From assembly GCA_014529385.2 (NCBI GenBank), contig CM043959.1, forward strand, positions 7,677,026-7,741,025: 64,000 nucleotides of DNA. Reading direction: 5' to 3'. Source of the stretch: Adiantum capillus-veneris (lineage: Eukaryota > Streptophyta > Polypodiopsida > Polypodiales > Pteridaceae). The translations under genes were made by a program, and so were the position numbers. Shown piece after piece: positions 32,183 through 42,422 of the stretch; the first letter of the stretch is position 1; the number at the start of each line of letters is the position of its first letter. Under the pieces are notes generated by a model. It searched no databases. It was not told the origin of the DNA and saw only the letters and a list, made by a program, of their open reading frames with translations.

Positions 32183-32578
32183 AACTCTCTCTTTATGCTT
32201 TAAAGTTTTCACCCATGGGCCATGAGACTATGAGTTGTGTCACTACTTTTTGTCACTTGTATCTCTCGAGCCTCGACTCTCTACTTATGTAATGAGTTAT
32301 GAAATCAAATGCAATCATGATCATCTTTTTTCGAACATTGCCGTTTCCAATGTCCATGGCCAAATCTTTAATGTTCTTACTTGTAAGACATCTCCTTTAA
32401 GTTGTATGTACTTAATACTAAGTAGTTACTCATAATAGAGTAAAAGCTCTTAAAAATATATGATTTATTTTTTTGCATCGTACGTTACTTCAACGTACGT
32501 CTAATTTTTTTTAGTTCGATTAGTACCGCACGTCTTCGTACGTGTAACCATCGTACGTGACCGTATGTGTCAACTATG

Positions 32579-32586
32579 GTCTCAAC
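32579..32586. repeat. hAT target-site duplication, right
   Basis: GTCTCAAC, identical to 28443-28450. Confidence 0.95.
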
Positions 32587-32920
32587 GATGCTAAAGACTG
32601 AAGAATACTAAAGGGCGAGCCCACTGCCTAAGGAAAACTCTGCAGCACTCTCTTGCTGCCCTAGAAGAGCCAGCTGATGTATCCCATTGATTGCAAGAAG
32701 TGTGCAGAAAGCTCCGACCATATCTCAACATAAGTTAGACATCCCGGAAGGAGTAGCACTCAAACATCTAGCCCTCCAAATAATCCACGAAGTAATACTT
32801 GTATCATGACGAAGACAATGCCCTGGGTGGGGGTCAAAATCATTAACCATAGATGGCAGCACGTCCAGCGTGCCCTGTTTACATCCCAAGTTTGTGAGCA
32901 AGAAAACCGGACCTATTGTT

Positions 32921-33145
32921 GCCCCCTCGTACAACAATTGTGACCCCGAAAACGCTGTAGCCAAGTGGCAGCCCACCAAGCCTATGAGCAACAGAACCGG
33001 ATTTGTTTTTGCCCCCTCCTGTGTGACCTATTGTTGCCCCCTCGTACAACAATTGTGACCCCGAAACGTTGTAGCCAAGTGGCAGCCCACCAAGCCTATG
33101 AGCAACAGAACCGGATTTGTTTTTGCCCCCTCCTGTGTGACCCCA
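32921..33145. repeat. Direct repeat, about 111-bp unit, two copies
   Basis: CCCCCTCGTACAACAATTGT... to GCCCCCTCCTGTGTGACC occurs at about 32925-33031 and again at 33036-33140 with one deleted A. Weaker relatives begin at about 33168 and 33352. Confidence 0.85.
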
Positions 33146-33475
33146 ATTCTACGAGCAAAGCCCCATTTGTTGCTTCCCCCTCATACAGCAAGTATGACCC
33201 GGGTAAATGCTCTAGCCTTTCAGATAATCACAAAGTAATATTGCTACGTGACAAAGATGATGCCTAGGGGTGGGGATCATAGGAGGCAACATGCCAAACA
33301 TGCTCTGTCTATATCCCAAGTCTCACATGTGAGAAAAAAAATGGGGTTCTATTGCTGCTCCCTCATATGGCCAGTGCGACCCGAGAAAATTTTCTAGTCT
33401 AGTGACAGCCTCCAGGTCACAAGCCATGCTACAAACTAGCTGAACATGAAAGCATGCAAACTTCCTGCCAACAAA

Positions 33476-33770
33476 ATGGGCAAGACGGGCATACCGAGAA
33501 GAAATGTCGCAAACACTCACCAGTCGGTAATATACATCGCTCACAAGTCAGGTCATACCCAAACTGGGCATTCCAAGTGCCATTTGGTAGTTCCTGATGA
33601 GGTAGCATCCACATCAAGTATGGGCAAGACGGGCATACCGAGAAGGAATGTCGCAAACACTCGCCTGCCTGTAATATACATCGCTCACAAGTCGGGTCAT
33701 GTCCAAACTGCGCATTCCAAGTGCCGATTGGTAGTTCCTAATGAGGTAGCATCCACATCAAGTATGAAAT
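33476..33770. repeat. Direct repeat, about 146-bp unit, two copies
   Basis: ATGGGCAAGACGGGCATACC begins units at about 33476 and 33620; each ends with GGTAGCATCCACATCAAGTATG. The repeat contains the zf-RVT-like motif, so the motif is duplicated. Confidence 0.85.
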
Positions 33771-34500
33771 GAGCCTACTGATACCCACATCCTAGATGGA
33801 TGACTCGAAATTTAAAAGGAAGCATGTGAATCTGTTGAACAAGCAAACCATGCATCCTTCAAGACACACAGAGGCCTATCAATACGAAGCAAGATGGACC
33901 TCCCAATGCGCACACAATATTCAAAATGAGAGGCAGAAGCTCTTGGAGTGTCACAAGAGGGCCACCTCCACTCTGCTAGATCCCAAGTCACTCAAGACAG
34001 AGAGCGACCCTCCCATATGCACAGGTCATCCTCATAAGGAAACATTGAATCCACACATGCCCTCTTGCCATAGGAACCAACTACTTGAATGAGTTGCAAA
34101 GTGAGATGAGGAAAATGGGCAAGGGTGCTCAATCTCCTAAAAGCTCAACTTGTAGTGCCATGGCTGGCCATCCTCAAGGGCCAAAAAACCATGGAGCCAC
34201 ACAAGCTGCATGCAAATATAGGGCTAGTAGGCTAGTAGGAGGAGCAAAGAATACCCACCATCCAGCATGTCCCTCTCCCCACGAATAGCAACATGCCAAG
34301 CACCGAGAATAGCTGCATCAATCTCAGCCATATGTATAGCAATCCCTCTGCACATCCCAAGGCCGATAAACTTAGCATCTATCACAGTAGCCTCAGACCA
34401 ACGAAGCACAAAGCGGGCAGGTCCCTCATCCCATCTGGCCCAATCAATATGAGTCCTCTCTCCCAACTGATGGCCATCCTGGATCATCCGTCCAACTGGT

Positions 34501-35654
34501 GATTACACAGGTCTCACCCAAATTCAAGGAAAATCGGAAACGGACAAACAAGGGGGAGATCAGACTAAAACTAAATGATTTAAAAAGCAATAGCCAGACA
34601 ATGCAGCAAATAAACAGAAGAGGGACAGGGAACTAGGAGGAAAGAGTCCATTAAGTGCTAAATTCAAATGGATAAATAACTTTCTTTCGCAACCACTCAA
34701 CACAGCCTTCTAAGTTATGTTCAAAGAAATTGCAAAGTTAGTGAGGATGAGGGAGGAAGGGGAAAAAGCCTGAATCAGAGATTCTTCAAAGGGAGATCAT
34801 TCTCTTCGAAGACACTCAGGGACATCAAGACAAATGTCACAAAGCTAAAAAAACAAGTAGATTTTGTAAACTGTCCTTGTGCAGCAAATCAACACAAAGC
34901 CAAGACAAACCTCACAAAGCTAAAAAATAATAGATTTTGTAAACTGTGCTTGCGCAGCAAATCAACACAAAGCCAAGTCAAATTTCAGAAAGCTACAAAA
35001 TAAGTAGATTTTTGTAATCTGTGCATGCGCAGTAAGAATTGCAGAGAAAAAAACAGACATTGTTTTATTTGCACCCAAGAAGTGGACACAATTCCCCCGC
35101 TTGCTCTGGGAAAAAACCCGGCGAGTGTAAAACGAAAAATGAGCATTGTTTCTTTTCTAAGTTCTTTACAAATTCAATCCATAAACACTTATAAGGGGAG
35201 CTACCCCATTGATTTGATTGCATCTAGCAACTTGGGTGTCTGCTCCAATTTGAAAGGCATTTGGAGGGCATACTTACAACTATGTGAGCTCTAATCTTTT
35301 CCTAATCACAATCACAGTAGGAACGACAAATATCTATGAAGACTATGTTATAGTCTCTATACTGTCCAAGCAATCAATTGTGGAAAACCTTTTTTCCTTA
35401 TCCAAGGTAATAGACCAAAGATATGCTTTTCCATACTCAATTACAGCTCCATCTTGGCTGTGGAATCATATTTTTGTTAAAAACTTAAAAGCCCTATTTC
35501 CCTAATGCAAAGTAACAAACCAAAGATGAGCTTTGTTCCATGCTACAACTACAGCTCCACCTTGGTTGTGACATCATATTCTTGAAAGATGAAGGTATTT
35601 TATGGTTTCAACGGACTCTCATACTAACCCATTCGACAGAGCTTGTATATATAC
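34501..35654. other. Non-coding stretch left of the kinase gene
   Basis: No gene is recognised. It contains the 74-bp tandem repeat at 34827 and, at 35399-35480 and 35511-35590, two related copies of an 80-bp segment (ACCAAAGATRWGCTTTKYCC...). The lost 3' exons of the kinase would be expected here; none are found. Confidence 0.6.
34827..35032. repeat. 74-bp tandem repeat, about 2.8 copies
   Basis: Units starting near 34827, 34901 and 34975 each contain CACAAAGCTAAAAAA..AAGTAGATTTTGTAA and CTGTGCTTGCGCAG. Copies differ by a few bases and short indels. Confidence 0.88.
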
Positions 35655-36729
35655 CTCTTGAAACTGTTGACTCCATGGAGCTTTGCCAGTTGCCATCTCA
35701 ATTATGGTGCATCCAACACTCCAAATATCTGCAGGTCTATCGGCTAAAGAAAAGTTAGAGATGACACACTAACAAGATAAAGTAAGACTGTGTCAGACCA
35801 CTGAAAAGCCACAGAGACAAAGTTCTTACAAGCTGTGCCCAGTTTGCCTTATGACCTCTGGCGCCATCCAGTAAGGAGTTCCTTTCATCGACTTCGCTCC
35901 TGAAATAGTAACCTGCAGTCTCAAATCAGTTATGAGTGTGACATAACCCGGCAGCCGCTGCTGCTTTGGCAACATCAAGGTCAGTGAGCTTCGAGAAACT
36001 GACCAGCTCCACGACCTGCTTTGAGGCCCCAAAATCAGCAAGCTTGATAACACCTTTGTTGTCCACCAAGATATTGGCACCCTACAAAAGTCCTATCGTG
36101 ACATCATCAGCTGCACAAAGAACTCTTGTCTTCTCTAATGCATGGTAGTAGTTCAAGGGTGCCTCGAAAAGTCTCTCCCTGTGGTCATGTCAAACAGGCA
36201 TCGCACTTGCACATTGGGGCAATCCAACAAGATGATAGCTGTGCACTTGTTGCATTCAACCCAAACTCTTGTGCCAAGCGATGTTGATTCAATTTTCGAT
36301 GGATAAACTAACCTTGATGTCTCGATGCATAATCCCATTTTTGTGTAGGTATTCCAAGCCTTGCAATAGTTGCCGGCTGTACATTCGGATAACCTGTATA
36401 TGTGACACAATTTGAACAGACAATGTGTAAAACTATTGTGGGGGTCTCTCCTAAAAGAGAATATGAACAAGAGCAAAGAGCTTACCGACTCTGGGAAGGA
36501 GCCAAATTTTCCAAGAAGAGATGCAATAGACCCTCCAGGAACAAATTCCAGAAATATGTTGAGGGCACCATCCTCCCTTGCAGTTCCCAAGTATCTCTGC
36601 AATGGCACAAGATTAACATGAGGAGTCTTTATACCCATAGTGTGAGCTTCCATGACCTAAGTTTGGCCTTTACGTTTCTCTCTTGTAACAATGCCAGAGA
36701 AACCTCTAAAGTGTAAGTGTGTGTGTGTG

Positions 36730-36823
<94 letters not shown>

Positions 36824-37241
36824 CCACAATATGAGGATGAGAGAGGTTTTGCAGCAGCTTGACTTCATCCTCCAATTCCTTTAGGTGTGCCTTCATTTAA
36901 TTGATTGAAATCAAGAGACAGTAGTAGTTATGTTTGTTCAGGCCCAACCCTAACGCTTAGAATACCTGAGACTTCTCTCTGGTCACATTCTTAGCTGCAA
37001 CCAGGACCTGCTTGACGGCCAAAAGCTCCCCTGAGTCAAGGTTCATGCCCATGTACACGCTGCCAAAAGCTCCCGCGCCAATAAGCTCACCCTTTCGCCA
37101 TCGAATTGTGTTTGATCTGGGACTCGGACAAAGACTTTGGAGGTTCATAGTTTCTGCTGAGTCCATGGAATCCTTGAGAAGTTCGAACAGAGGGGGTCTA
37201 GTCTTCGCTGCAGGAGAAGAAGAACTCTTTTGGTTCAGCAT
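35655..37241 (-). CDS. NPK1/ANP-like MAP kinase kinase kinase, partial
   Basis: Seven minus-strand exons with GT/AG borders keep one frame for 259 codons: 37241-36966, 36890-36825, 36596-36486, 36393-36313, 36081-36004, 35912-35830, 35736-35655. The N-terminus is short and Ser-rich. The kinase domain shows the Gly loop (residues 55-61, GAGAFGSV), Lys77 of A-V-K-Q-V, H-R-D-I-K (174-178), D-F-G (194-196), and A-P-E (221-223). In plants NPK1/ANP kinases act in cytokinesis and oxidative-stress MAPK cascades. Coding stops after A-P-W-S-Q-Q-F-Q-E at a good donor site, and the last third of the kinase lobe and the regulatory tail were not found within the next 900 bp. The last acceptor (at 35737) is my choice to keep frame. 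It is either a truncated copy or a gene with a long intron reaching leftward. Confidence 0.82.
36714..36819. repeat. Compound (GT)n(GA)n microsatellite in kinase intron 2
   Basis: About 36 GT units (one GC interruption) followed by about 16 GA units, directly after the exon-2 donor on the minus strand. Long ORFs of His-Thr or Ser-Leu across it are artefacts. Confidence 0.95.
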
Positions 37242-37474
37242 GACGCAGAAGAGCAGCAGGCAGCTTGTTTTTAACGGTCGTCTCTCTTTTCCCCCCTCCC
37301 CCTCCTCCGCCCCAGCCCGCCAAGCCCCAACAAAACAAAAACACAATTCCAATTTCGACATATAAATGTTTACTTTGCTAAGGGTTAGTTCACATGGAAG
37401 AGTGGTTGCCAAACGGTTGCGAACCCAAGGAGTTCCCATTGTGACGCCCCAGTTTCTGGGCGCGTCGGGGAGGG

Positions 37475-37636
37475 GGCCCGGCGGGGATTTATACCCGCGC
37501 GCGGCGGAGGGGACTTCTGTCTTCAAGGGGCCCGGCGGGGATTTATACCCGCGCGCGGCCGAGGGGACTTCTACCTTCAAGGGCCCGGCGGGGATTTATA
37601 CCCGCGCGCGGCCGAGGGACAAGGTGTTGCTTCAAG
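37475..37636. repeat. GC-rich tandem repeat, 54-bp unit, three copies
   Basis: GGCCCGGCGGGGATTTATAC followed by CCGCGCGCGG and ACTTCT.CCTTCAAG, starting at 37475, 37529 and 37582. Units are nearly identical. Confidence 0.93.
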
Positions 37637-38409
37637 GGGTCCTGGCGCGGACGGCACCGGCTCGGACGGGACCGGCTCGGGCGTGGTTGCGTTCCATGGG
37701 TTGACGGCCGTTTGCGTTTCGCGGGTCTTCGCGGGTCTTGCGTTTCAGGTCCCTAGCCCCACGTAGCCTCAGGCTCCGCCGCACCGCCGACGGGTCATAG
37801 CGTGCCCCGGGGAACCTTGCGTGGAGTCCCCACGGTGCGCGAGTGCGTGGAGTGAGGCTACAGTGTCTAGGTGGGGGGTCCCCTCCCGTGGCCGGTCTTC
37901 GGGAGGCTCATACCCCTTATATACACCCCCGTTTGAAGAGAGTTCGACGACCGCGTCGAACGTGGGAAAAGAGTGCTCGGCTATGCATGAGGCCGTGGGG
38001 ACAAAGGGGTGCATATAAGTGCAAGTGACAAAACTGTTCCCAAATGCAAGTAAGTCGGCATGCTTTGTTTTTGTCAATTTTGAAAATGAGTGAGTGAGTA
38101 TTTTTGGGGTTTTGGCAGAAGGCTGAAAAAGTATGCTTTGAACACCCAAGTAGAATTCCCCGTACTTGAGCGTTCCCCGAATAGGTAACCCAGTGTGCGC
38201 GGAGCCACCTGCTGCGTTGGTCCGCGCGGAGGCTTCTTGAAAGCCGAATCTGAAAGAGCGTTCCGTCGCAATGCAGCACTTGCGAGTTGGTCCCTGTTTG
38301 GACGTCGTTTGGATCTTCAGCTCAGCATGGGCCACAAAACGTGGCCGGGGCGCGACGAACACCGTTGGCTTGGTTCGTCGCGTTTTTGGAGATTCTCTGT
38401 TTTTGTTAT

Positions 38410-38475
38410 AAAGAGCCCTGTCTGGCTCGCATCTGCCTTTTCTTCATGTGGAGAGCCCTGTCTGGCTCACATCTT
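38410..38475. repeat. Short direct repeat GAGCCCTGTCTGGCTC
   Basis: AGAGCCCTGTCTGGCTCGCATCT at 38412 recurs at 38446 with one change. It lies in the internal part of the GC-rich element. Confidence 0.75.
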
Positions 38476-38764
38476 TGCTTTTTGTGTCTGGAGGTGCCCG
38501 GCTCGGATCGGGGCCGGCGCGGGTCACGGGTGACGGCCCGTTGTTCAGGGAACGCGTCACGGGGCGGAGGGCATGTGGTTGCTTTCTGGAGCTCTCTTCA
38601 CCAGGATTTTGACGACCCGGGCCATTGCGGTTGGAGTCGTCGTGAGGATCGTGCGCGTCGGGCACGTCGATCTTCGGCTCGTTTCCAGGAGCTCGTTCTG
38701 GAGCTCTTATACCAAGTGTGACGCCCCAGTTTCTGGGCGCGTCGGGGAGGGGCCGTTTTCCTTT

Positions 38765-38777
38765 GCTCTGATACCAA
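38765..38777 (-). other. Primer-binding site of GC-rich remnant
   Basis: TGGTATCAGAGC-type sequence on the minus strand next to the LTR end at 38779. Confidence 0.7.
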
Positions 38778-39031
38778 ATGTGACGCCCCAGTTTCTGGGC
38801 GCGTCGGGGAGGGGCCGTTTTCCTCACGGGTGGTTTTGTGCTGGTTGCAAACCTCACGTTGCCAACTGGTTGCCATCCTGCTCCATCCCTCGGAGGTGGA
38901 GCAAGAGTGCAACCACACTACAAGACAAACTGATCATGCCATTTTTCTATTAAGAAATACTAAGTTTAGACAAATGGTGGGGCTTAAATGAAGTTCTCTC
39001 TCTTCTTTCTTACCTTTCCAAAAAAATTCGA

Positions 39032-39229
39032 CACTCACGTGAACAAAACACACTTCGGTTCTCGGTTGCCAATTGGTTCGCAACCATCTCTCTACGTGAA
39101 GTGACCCTAAGCCTAGGGTAAAGGGGCCCGCCACTCACGTGAACAAAACACACTTCGTTTCTCAGTTGCCAATTGGTTCACAACCATCTCTCCACGTGAA
39201 GTGACCCTAAGCCTAGGGTAAAGGGGCAA
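39032..39229. repeat. 100-bp tandem repeat, two copies
   Basis: CACTCACGTGAACAAAACAC starts units at 39032 and 39132; each ends with AAGCCTAGGGTAAAGGGG. A related GGTTGCCAACTGGTTGCCATC segment occurs at 38860 and 37400. Confidence 0.9.
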
Positions 39230-41286
39230 GACATGGGACGAGTGCCTTTCAAAAGTCCCCCCCTTGGAATATACTTTGGAATTTTGTTGATGTGTAAACT
39301 TGTGAATTGTTGATAAGTGTATTATTAAAGAGTCTTGAGTGTCTCTAAGCAATGAAAAACCTCAAATATAGCATTCAAATCAAATTAAAAAATATCAATC
39401 ATGGTACTACCTAATTCGACTTTTCACGAGGAATATGTGCAATTTTGACATTTCACATCCGACGAGATTTGTAAAAACCCCCCCCAAAATTACGATTTTA
39501 TTTTTTGAACTGGCCTAGAGGTGGCAGCTTGGCATGATCTAGGCCACTGCTAATCGCATGGCTAGCAACCTTAGGCTTACCACGTAAATAATGAACATTG
39601 GCCTTACATAGTCTTTTAATATCATCACCGCAACTCATGCAAACCCCAACGATAAGTTGAAAACATTCCCTCGTTTCGTTTCTAGAAGCCAACATTGATT
39701 GTTCTAACAGAGCATTAGCAAAGCTCATCATTGACCTCGCCCAAAAGAATGAGGAGGAGGAAAGGTTTCCCTAAAGCCTCAATCAAGATGTATGTTGAGC
39801 TTCCTCATTACTTCATCTAATTTTGCACACTAGTAGGCAAGTGGCACATGGTTGTGAGACAAGTAGGAGAGGTGTTGTGAATTGTTGTGTTGCAAGACCG
39901 TCCAATGCAGGTGCCCACACCCTCGCCTTCCGCCACTTCCTAAACTACGTCCCTCACACGCTCATATTTTGGAGCCGCATGTGACGAAGTCGATGAAGGA
40001 GAAGACCGAGACGAGAAACACCCATCCCCTGAGCCTCACAAATAAGAAATAGACCAAGGTGCAGAGTTGCAACGTATACCCTCTGAGCGCGAAAAAAAAC
40101 AATGCAAAGCCAATGTGTATTGCATGAAGTGACACGAGAGTGACACCCTCTAAGCCCCAATCTAGCATTCTCAACAAAGAAGAGATAAAGAAGGCTGCCT
40201 CCCACCTATCAAAAGAGGAGATGAAAAAAGGTACCTCCTAGCTTGGAGAGATGAAGAGGGCTACCTCCCAACCAGTAAAAAAGTATATTTTCACAAAGAT
40301 CCATCAAGAGGACGAACTTCTGTGGTTGAAAAATTATTGCATGCTCACATAAAAGGGCAAGAAGACCCAGGCAAAGGCCCGCACCAACCAAGTCACAGAG
40401 ATGAAGATGGTGCTCTCCCGTCTATAAGAAGAGGAAGGAAATTGGACATGCAAACCCTAGCAAAGGCTCCATCCGACCTAGTCATGGAGATGAGAATGGC
40501 AAAGGCTTTGCTTTGCCGAGCCAAACAAATTATGAAGAGGGATGTCGCTTACCCAACCTCATTGGAGACAAAGATGGCAATCTACCTCCGCAATCCCTAC
40601 TATGCTTGAACGTTGTGGATGAAGATGGAGAAGAAGGTAACCTCCTACCAAATCTAATAGGAGGCACTTGCAAGGACTCAATTCTATTGCATGAGAGATA
40701 GGATGTAGATAAGGTAACGTAAATTTGATGTTGCGGAGCACATTCTCTCATTGCTTTTACAGCAAGATGTTGGTTTCCTTCCAAATGCTATGGCTTCAAT
40801 GTGTTATAAGCCGATCAACATTGTATGTTGCATTTCATCTTCCTGAATCGCATACCTCAACCTCGTGCGAAGATGAAAGGTGAGATGTTGTTGGTCCGAT
40901 ATTTCAAGTGCTTTTCTTGAACCCTAGATGTGCTCATCATATCACCTCAGGTGCCTCAGAATCACATCACCATATAGCTACTTCAAATATTGGTTGGTGG
41001 TCTAGTTCAAAATGTTAAACAAAGAGTTGATATTTGGCTTCTCACCACGGCCATTAAAACTGACAATGAGGCAATTTCAAAGAGTTTTTGCAGTGAAGCA
41101 GATCACTCATCATGAGCCCTCAACCCCACAAACACATGATGTCTCTCTTTTACTTGTCCAAGAACACCACCAACATCCAAAATTTATCTAATCGGGCCTT
41201 CAAGAAAAAAACACCCACGATGGTAAGCAAGCCCAATTCAAAAGCAGTAGCTCATGCAATCATGATGATTAATATGTATTCGTCTA
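39230..41286. other. Non-coding stretch
   Basis: No recognisable gene. A minus-strand ORF at 39731-39498 (77 codons, ending just before a G8 run) and a weak repeat of the kind GGCTACCTCCCA/GGTAACCTCCTA with GATGAAGAT between 40190 and 40690 are the only structures seen. Confidence 0.5.
39498..39731 (-). CDS. Unidentified short ORF
   Basis: 77 codons, no domain recognised; has a C-x2-C-G-D-D-I-K-R-L-C segment. The stop is followed within 20 bp by TTTTGGGGGGGG, which could be a polypurine tract, so it may be the tail of an LTR-element protein. It may equally be chance. Confidence 0.2.
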   Translation of the reverse strand: MMSFANALLEQSMLASRNETRECFQLIVGVCMSCGDDIKRLCKANVHYLRGKPKVASHAISSGLDHAKLPPLGQFKK

Positions 41287-41636
41287 GTGCCAAGAAGCCA
41301 CGTCGGCTGTTTTGACAAAGTTTTAGTAAAAATCATCATCAATTTTGCCTTGACGAGAGAGAATGTTAAAGAGAGTGGCATTAAGCTTCTTGACTACTTC
41401 GTCAAAAGTTTACTCACTAGCATGAATGTTAATCTTCCCACTAAAAGCAAGCATGTAGATAAGGAGAAACACAAAAGTAAGCATTCAAATTCAACCTTCC
41501 TTGGGCTTTTTGTCCCTAATGATAGAGGGGGAATGAAAGATCTACAAAAGGATCTTGAGCATGACGCTAAGTTGAAAGAAGGGGAACAACACAGAAGCAG
41601 TGGTGATGGTAGACATGATAGAATAAGCGAACACAA
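41287..41636 (+). pseudogene. PRP22/DHX8-like splicing helicase pseudogene, N-terminal part
   Basis: The reading S-H-V-G-C-F-D-K-V-L-V-K-I-I-I-N-F-A, followed by L-D-Y-F-V-K-S-L-L-T, matches the N-terminal PWI-like region of the DEAH-box helicase PRP22/DHX8, which releases spliced mRNA from the spliceosome. A Lys/His/Glu-rich linker follows and the frame is broken by element G after the CACAA target site. The start of the gene is missing or unrecognised, and other parts of PRP22 (helicase core) are absent. Confidence 0.7.
41632..41636. repeat. Target-site duplication of G, left
   Basis: CACAA, matching 51893-51897. Confidence 0.93.
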
Positions 41637-41907
41637 TGTTATGAGCGCGTATAGAGCTAGAAGAGAGCAAGAGGAGGCGCTCACAATGTACAAGAACTTG
41701 GATTTGATGATAAGCTTAATATTGATTACAAGACTTAATACTTTATTAAGAGAGCTAGATACAAGACTTGGATTACATGACTCGAGTACAAGACAAGGCT
41801 TGATTGCAAGGACAAGGCTTGAACATAAGAACTAGAAGAGGGATTTTCCTCATAGGAGGCTCACAACTGGTGTTGGCAAGACTGAGGAGCTTGTGGCCCA
41901 AGACCCC

Positions 41908-41915
41908 TATTTATA
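41908..41915 (-). promoter_or_regulatory. TATA box of G LTR
   Basis: TATAAATA on the minus strand, downstream (in element sense) of the heat-shock-element cluster. The other LTR has the same box at about 51584. Confidence 0.65.
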
Positions 41916-41964
41916 CTAGTGCTCGAGGAGGTTAGTACTTTCTAGGTTCTTCTTGAGGAGGTTA

Positions 41965-42219
41965 GAATCTTCTAGAACCTTCTTGATCCTTCTAGTTCTT
42001 CTAGAACCTTCTTCAACTTTCTAGAGCTTTCCAGAAACTTCTAGCTTCTTTCGGAATCTTCTCCAAGCTTCTAGAAACTTCTTGATCCTTCTAGTTCTTC
42101 TAGATCCTTCTTCAACTTTCTAGAGCTTTCCAGAAACTTCTAGATTATTCCGGAATCTTCTCCATGCTTTTAGAAACTTCTAGAATCTCCTTGATACTTT
42201 TAAAACTTCTAGAATCTTC
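41965..42219 (-). promoter_or_regulatory. Array of heat-shock elements in G LTR
   Basis: Eight perfect three-unit heat-shock elements (TTCnnGAAnnTTC or its complement) occur at 41965-41982 (four units), 41999-42011, 42029-42041, 42069-42081, 42128-42140, 42148-42160, 42173-42185 and 42207-42219. Heat-shock transcription factors bind such alternating inverted GAA triplets. The array lies in U3, upstream of the TATA box. The right LTR keeps five of them (51660-51815). Heat induction is inferred, not shown. Confidence 0.7.
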
Positions 42220-42297
42220 TAGAGCCTTCTAGCGATGATGTAGGCGATGACATAGGCGATGATGCAGGCAGCGACCGACTCTCAAGCATCCATGACA

Positions 42298-42312
42298 TTA
42301 CCCCCTCCTCTA
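42298..42312 (-). other. Polypurine tract of G
   Basis: AGAGGAGGGGGTAA on the minus strand next to the 3' LTR. Confidence 0.85.
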
Positions 42313-42422
42313 GCGACGAGTTCCACGAGGAGCAGTGGTGTTCCTGAGTTGGGCTTCCATGGATGTTGTTGATGGAACTCTTGGACTTTGAGAGATGCAT
42401 ATTGTAGATTGTGTGCTGGTTC

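Larger units (their letters stand above)
28451..32578 (+). mobile_element. hAT transposon, nearly intact (4128 bp)
   Basis: An exact 8-bp duplication GTCTCAAC (28443-28450 and 32579-32586) flanks the element. Ends are CAAGGTTGTCCACGTCCG and, on the minus strand, CATAGTTGACACATACGG, imperfect terminal inverted repeats. It holds one spliced transposase gene with a TATA box. Exact TSD and coherent exons suggest a recent insertion, weakened by two in-frame stops and mismatched ends. Confidence 0.92.
32587..34500 (-). pseudogene. Degenerate LINE-like DNA
   Basis: Minus-strand fragments resemble the end of plant LINE ORF2: a zf-RVT pattern C-E-R-C ... C-L-R-H-F-F-S-V-C-P (about 33670-33450, present twice) and an S-W-I-I-W-R-A-R-C segment (about 32790-32755) like the last part of LINE RNase H/tail regions. 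Frames are short and repeated. The 34487-34224 stretch is open (W-A-R-W-D-E-G-P-A-R-F) but unassigned. The hAT element sits inside this material, since both flanks look alike. Confidence 0.4.
37440..38838 (-). mobile_element. GC-rich LTR-element remnant
   Basis: TGTGACGCCCCAGTTTCTGG starts at 37440, 38717 and 38779. At 38717 and 38779 it is preceded by CTTATACCAAG and CTCTGATACCAAA, that is, on the minus strand an LTR end followed by an iMet-type primer-binding site TTGGTATCAGAGC. So the right copy is the end of a minus-strand 5' LTR. The intervening 1.2 kb is GC-rich and has no recognised protein. It lies about 200 bp upstream of the kinase start. Confidence 0.65.
41637..42297 (-). repeat. 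3' LTR of element G
   Basis: On the plus strand it runs TGTTATGAGCGCG to GCATCCATGACA. It is 661 bp against 573 bp for the other LTR; the difference is an extra block of the TTCTAGAA-rich repeat. The polypurine tract lies at its right side. Confidence 0.93.

Noticed and set aside
32921-33770. CRISPR-like array
   Set aside because: Units are adjacent direct repeats without unique spacers, and the context is eukaryotic.
36629-36896. ORFs with long His-Thr or Ser-Leu runs
   Set aside because: They are translations of the GT/GA microsatellite in a kinase intron. Only the 22 codons of exon 2 are real.
37769-38362. 197-codon minus-strand ORF
   Set aside because: GC-rich region next to LTR repeats; no domain, and overlapping frames are equally open.
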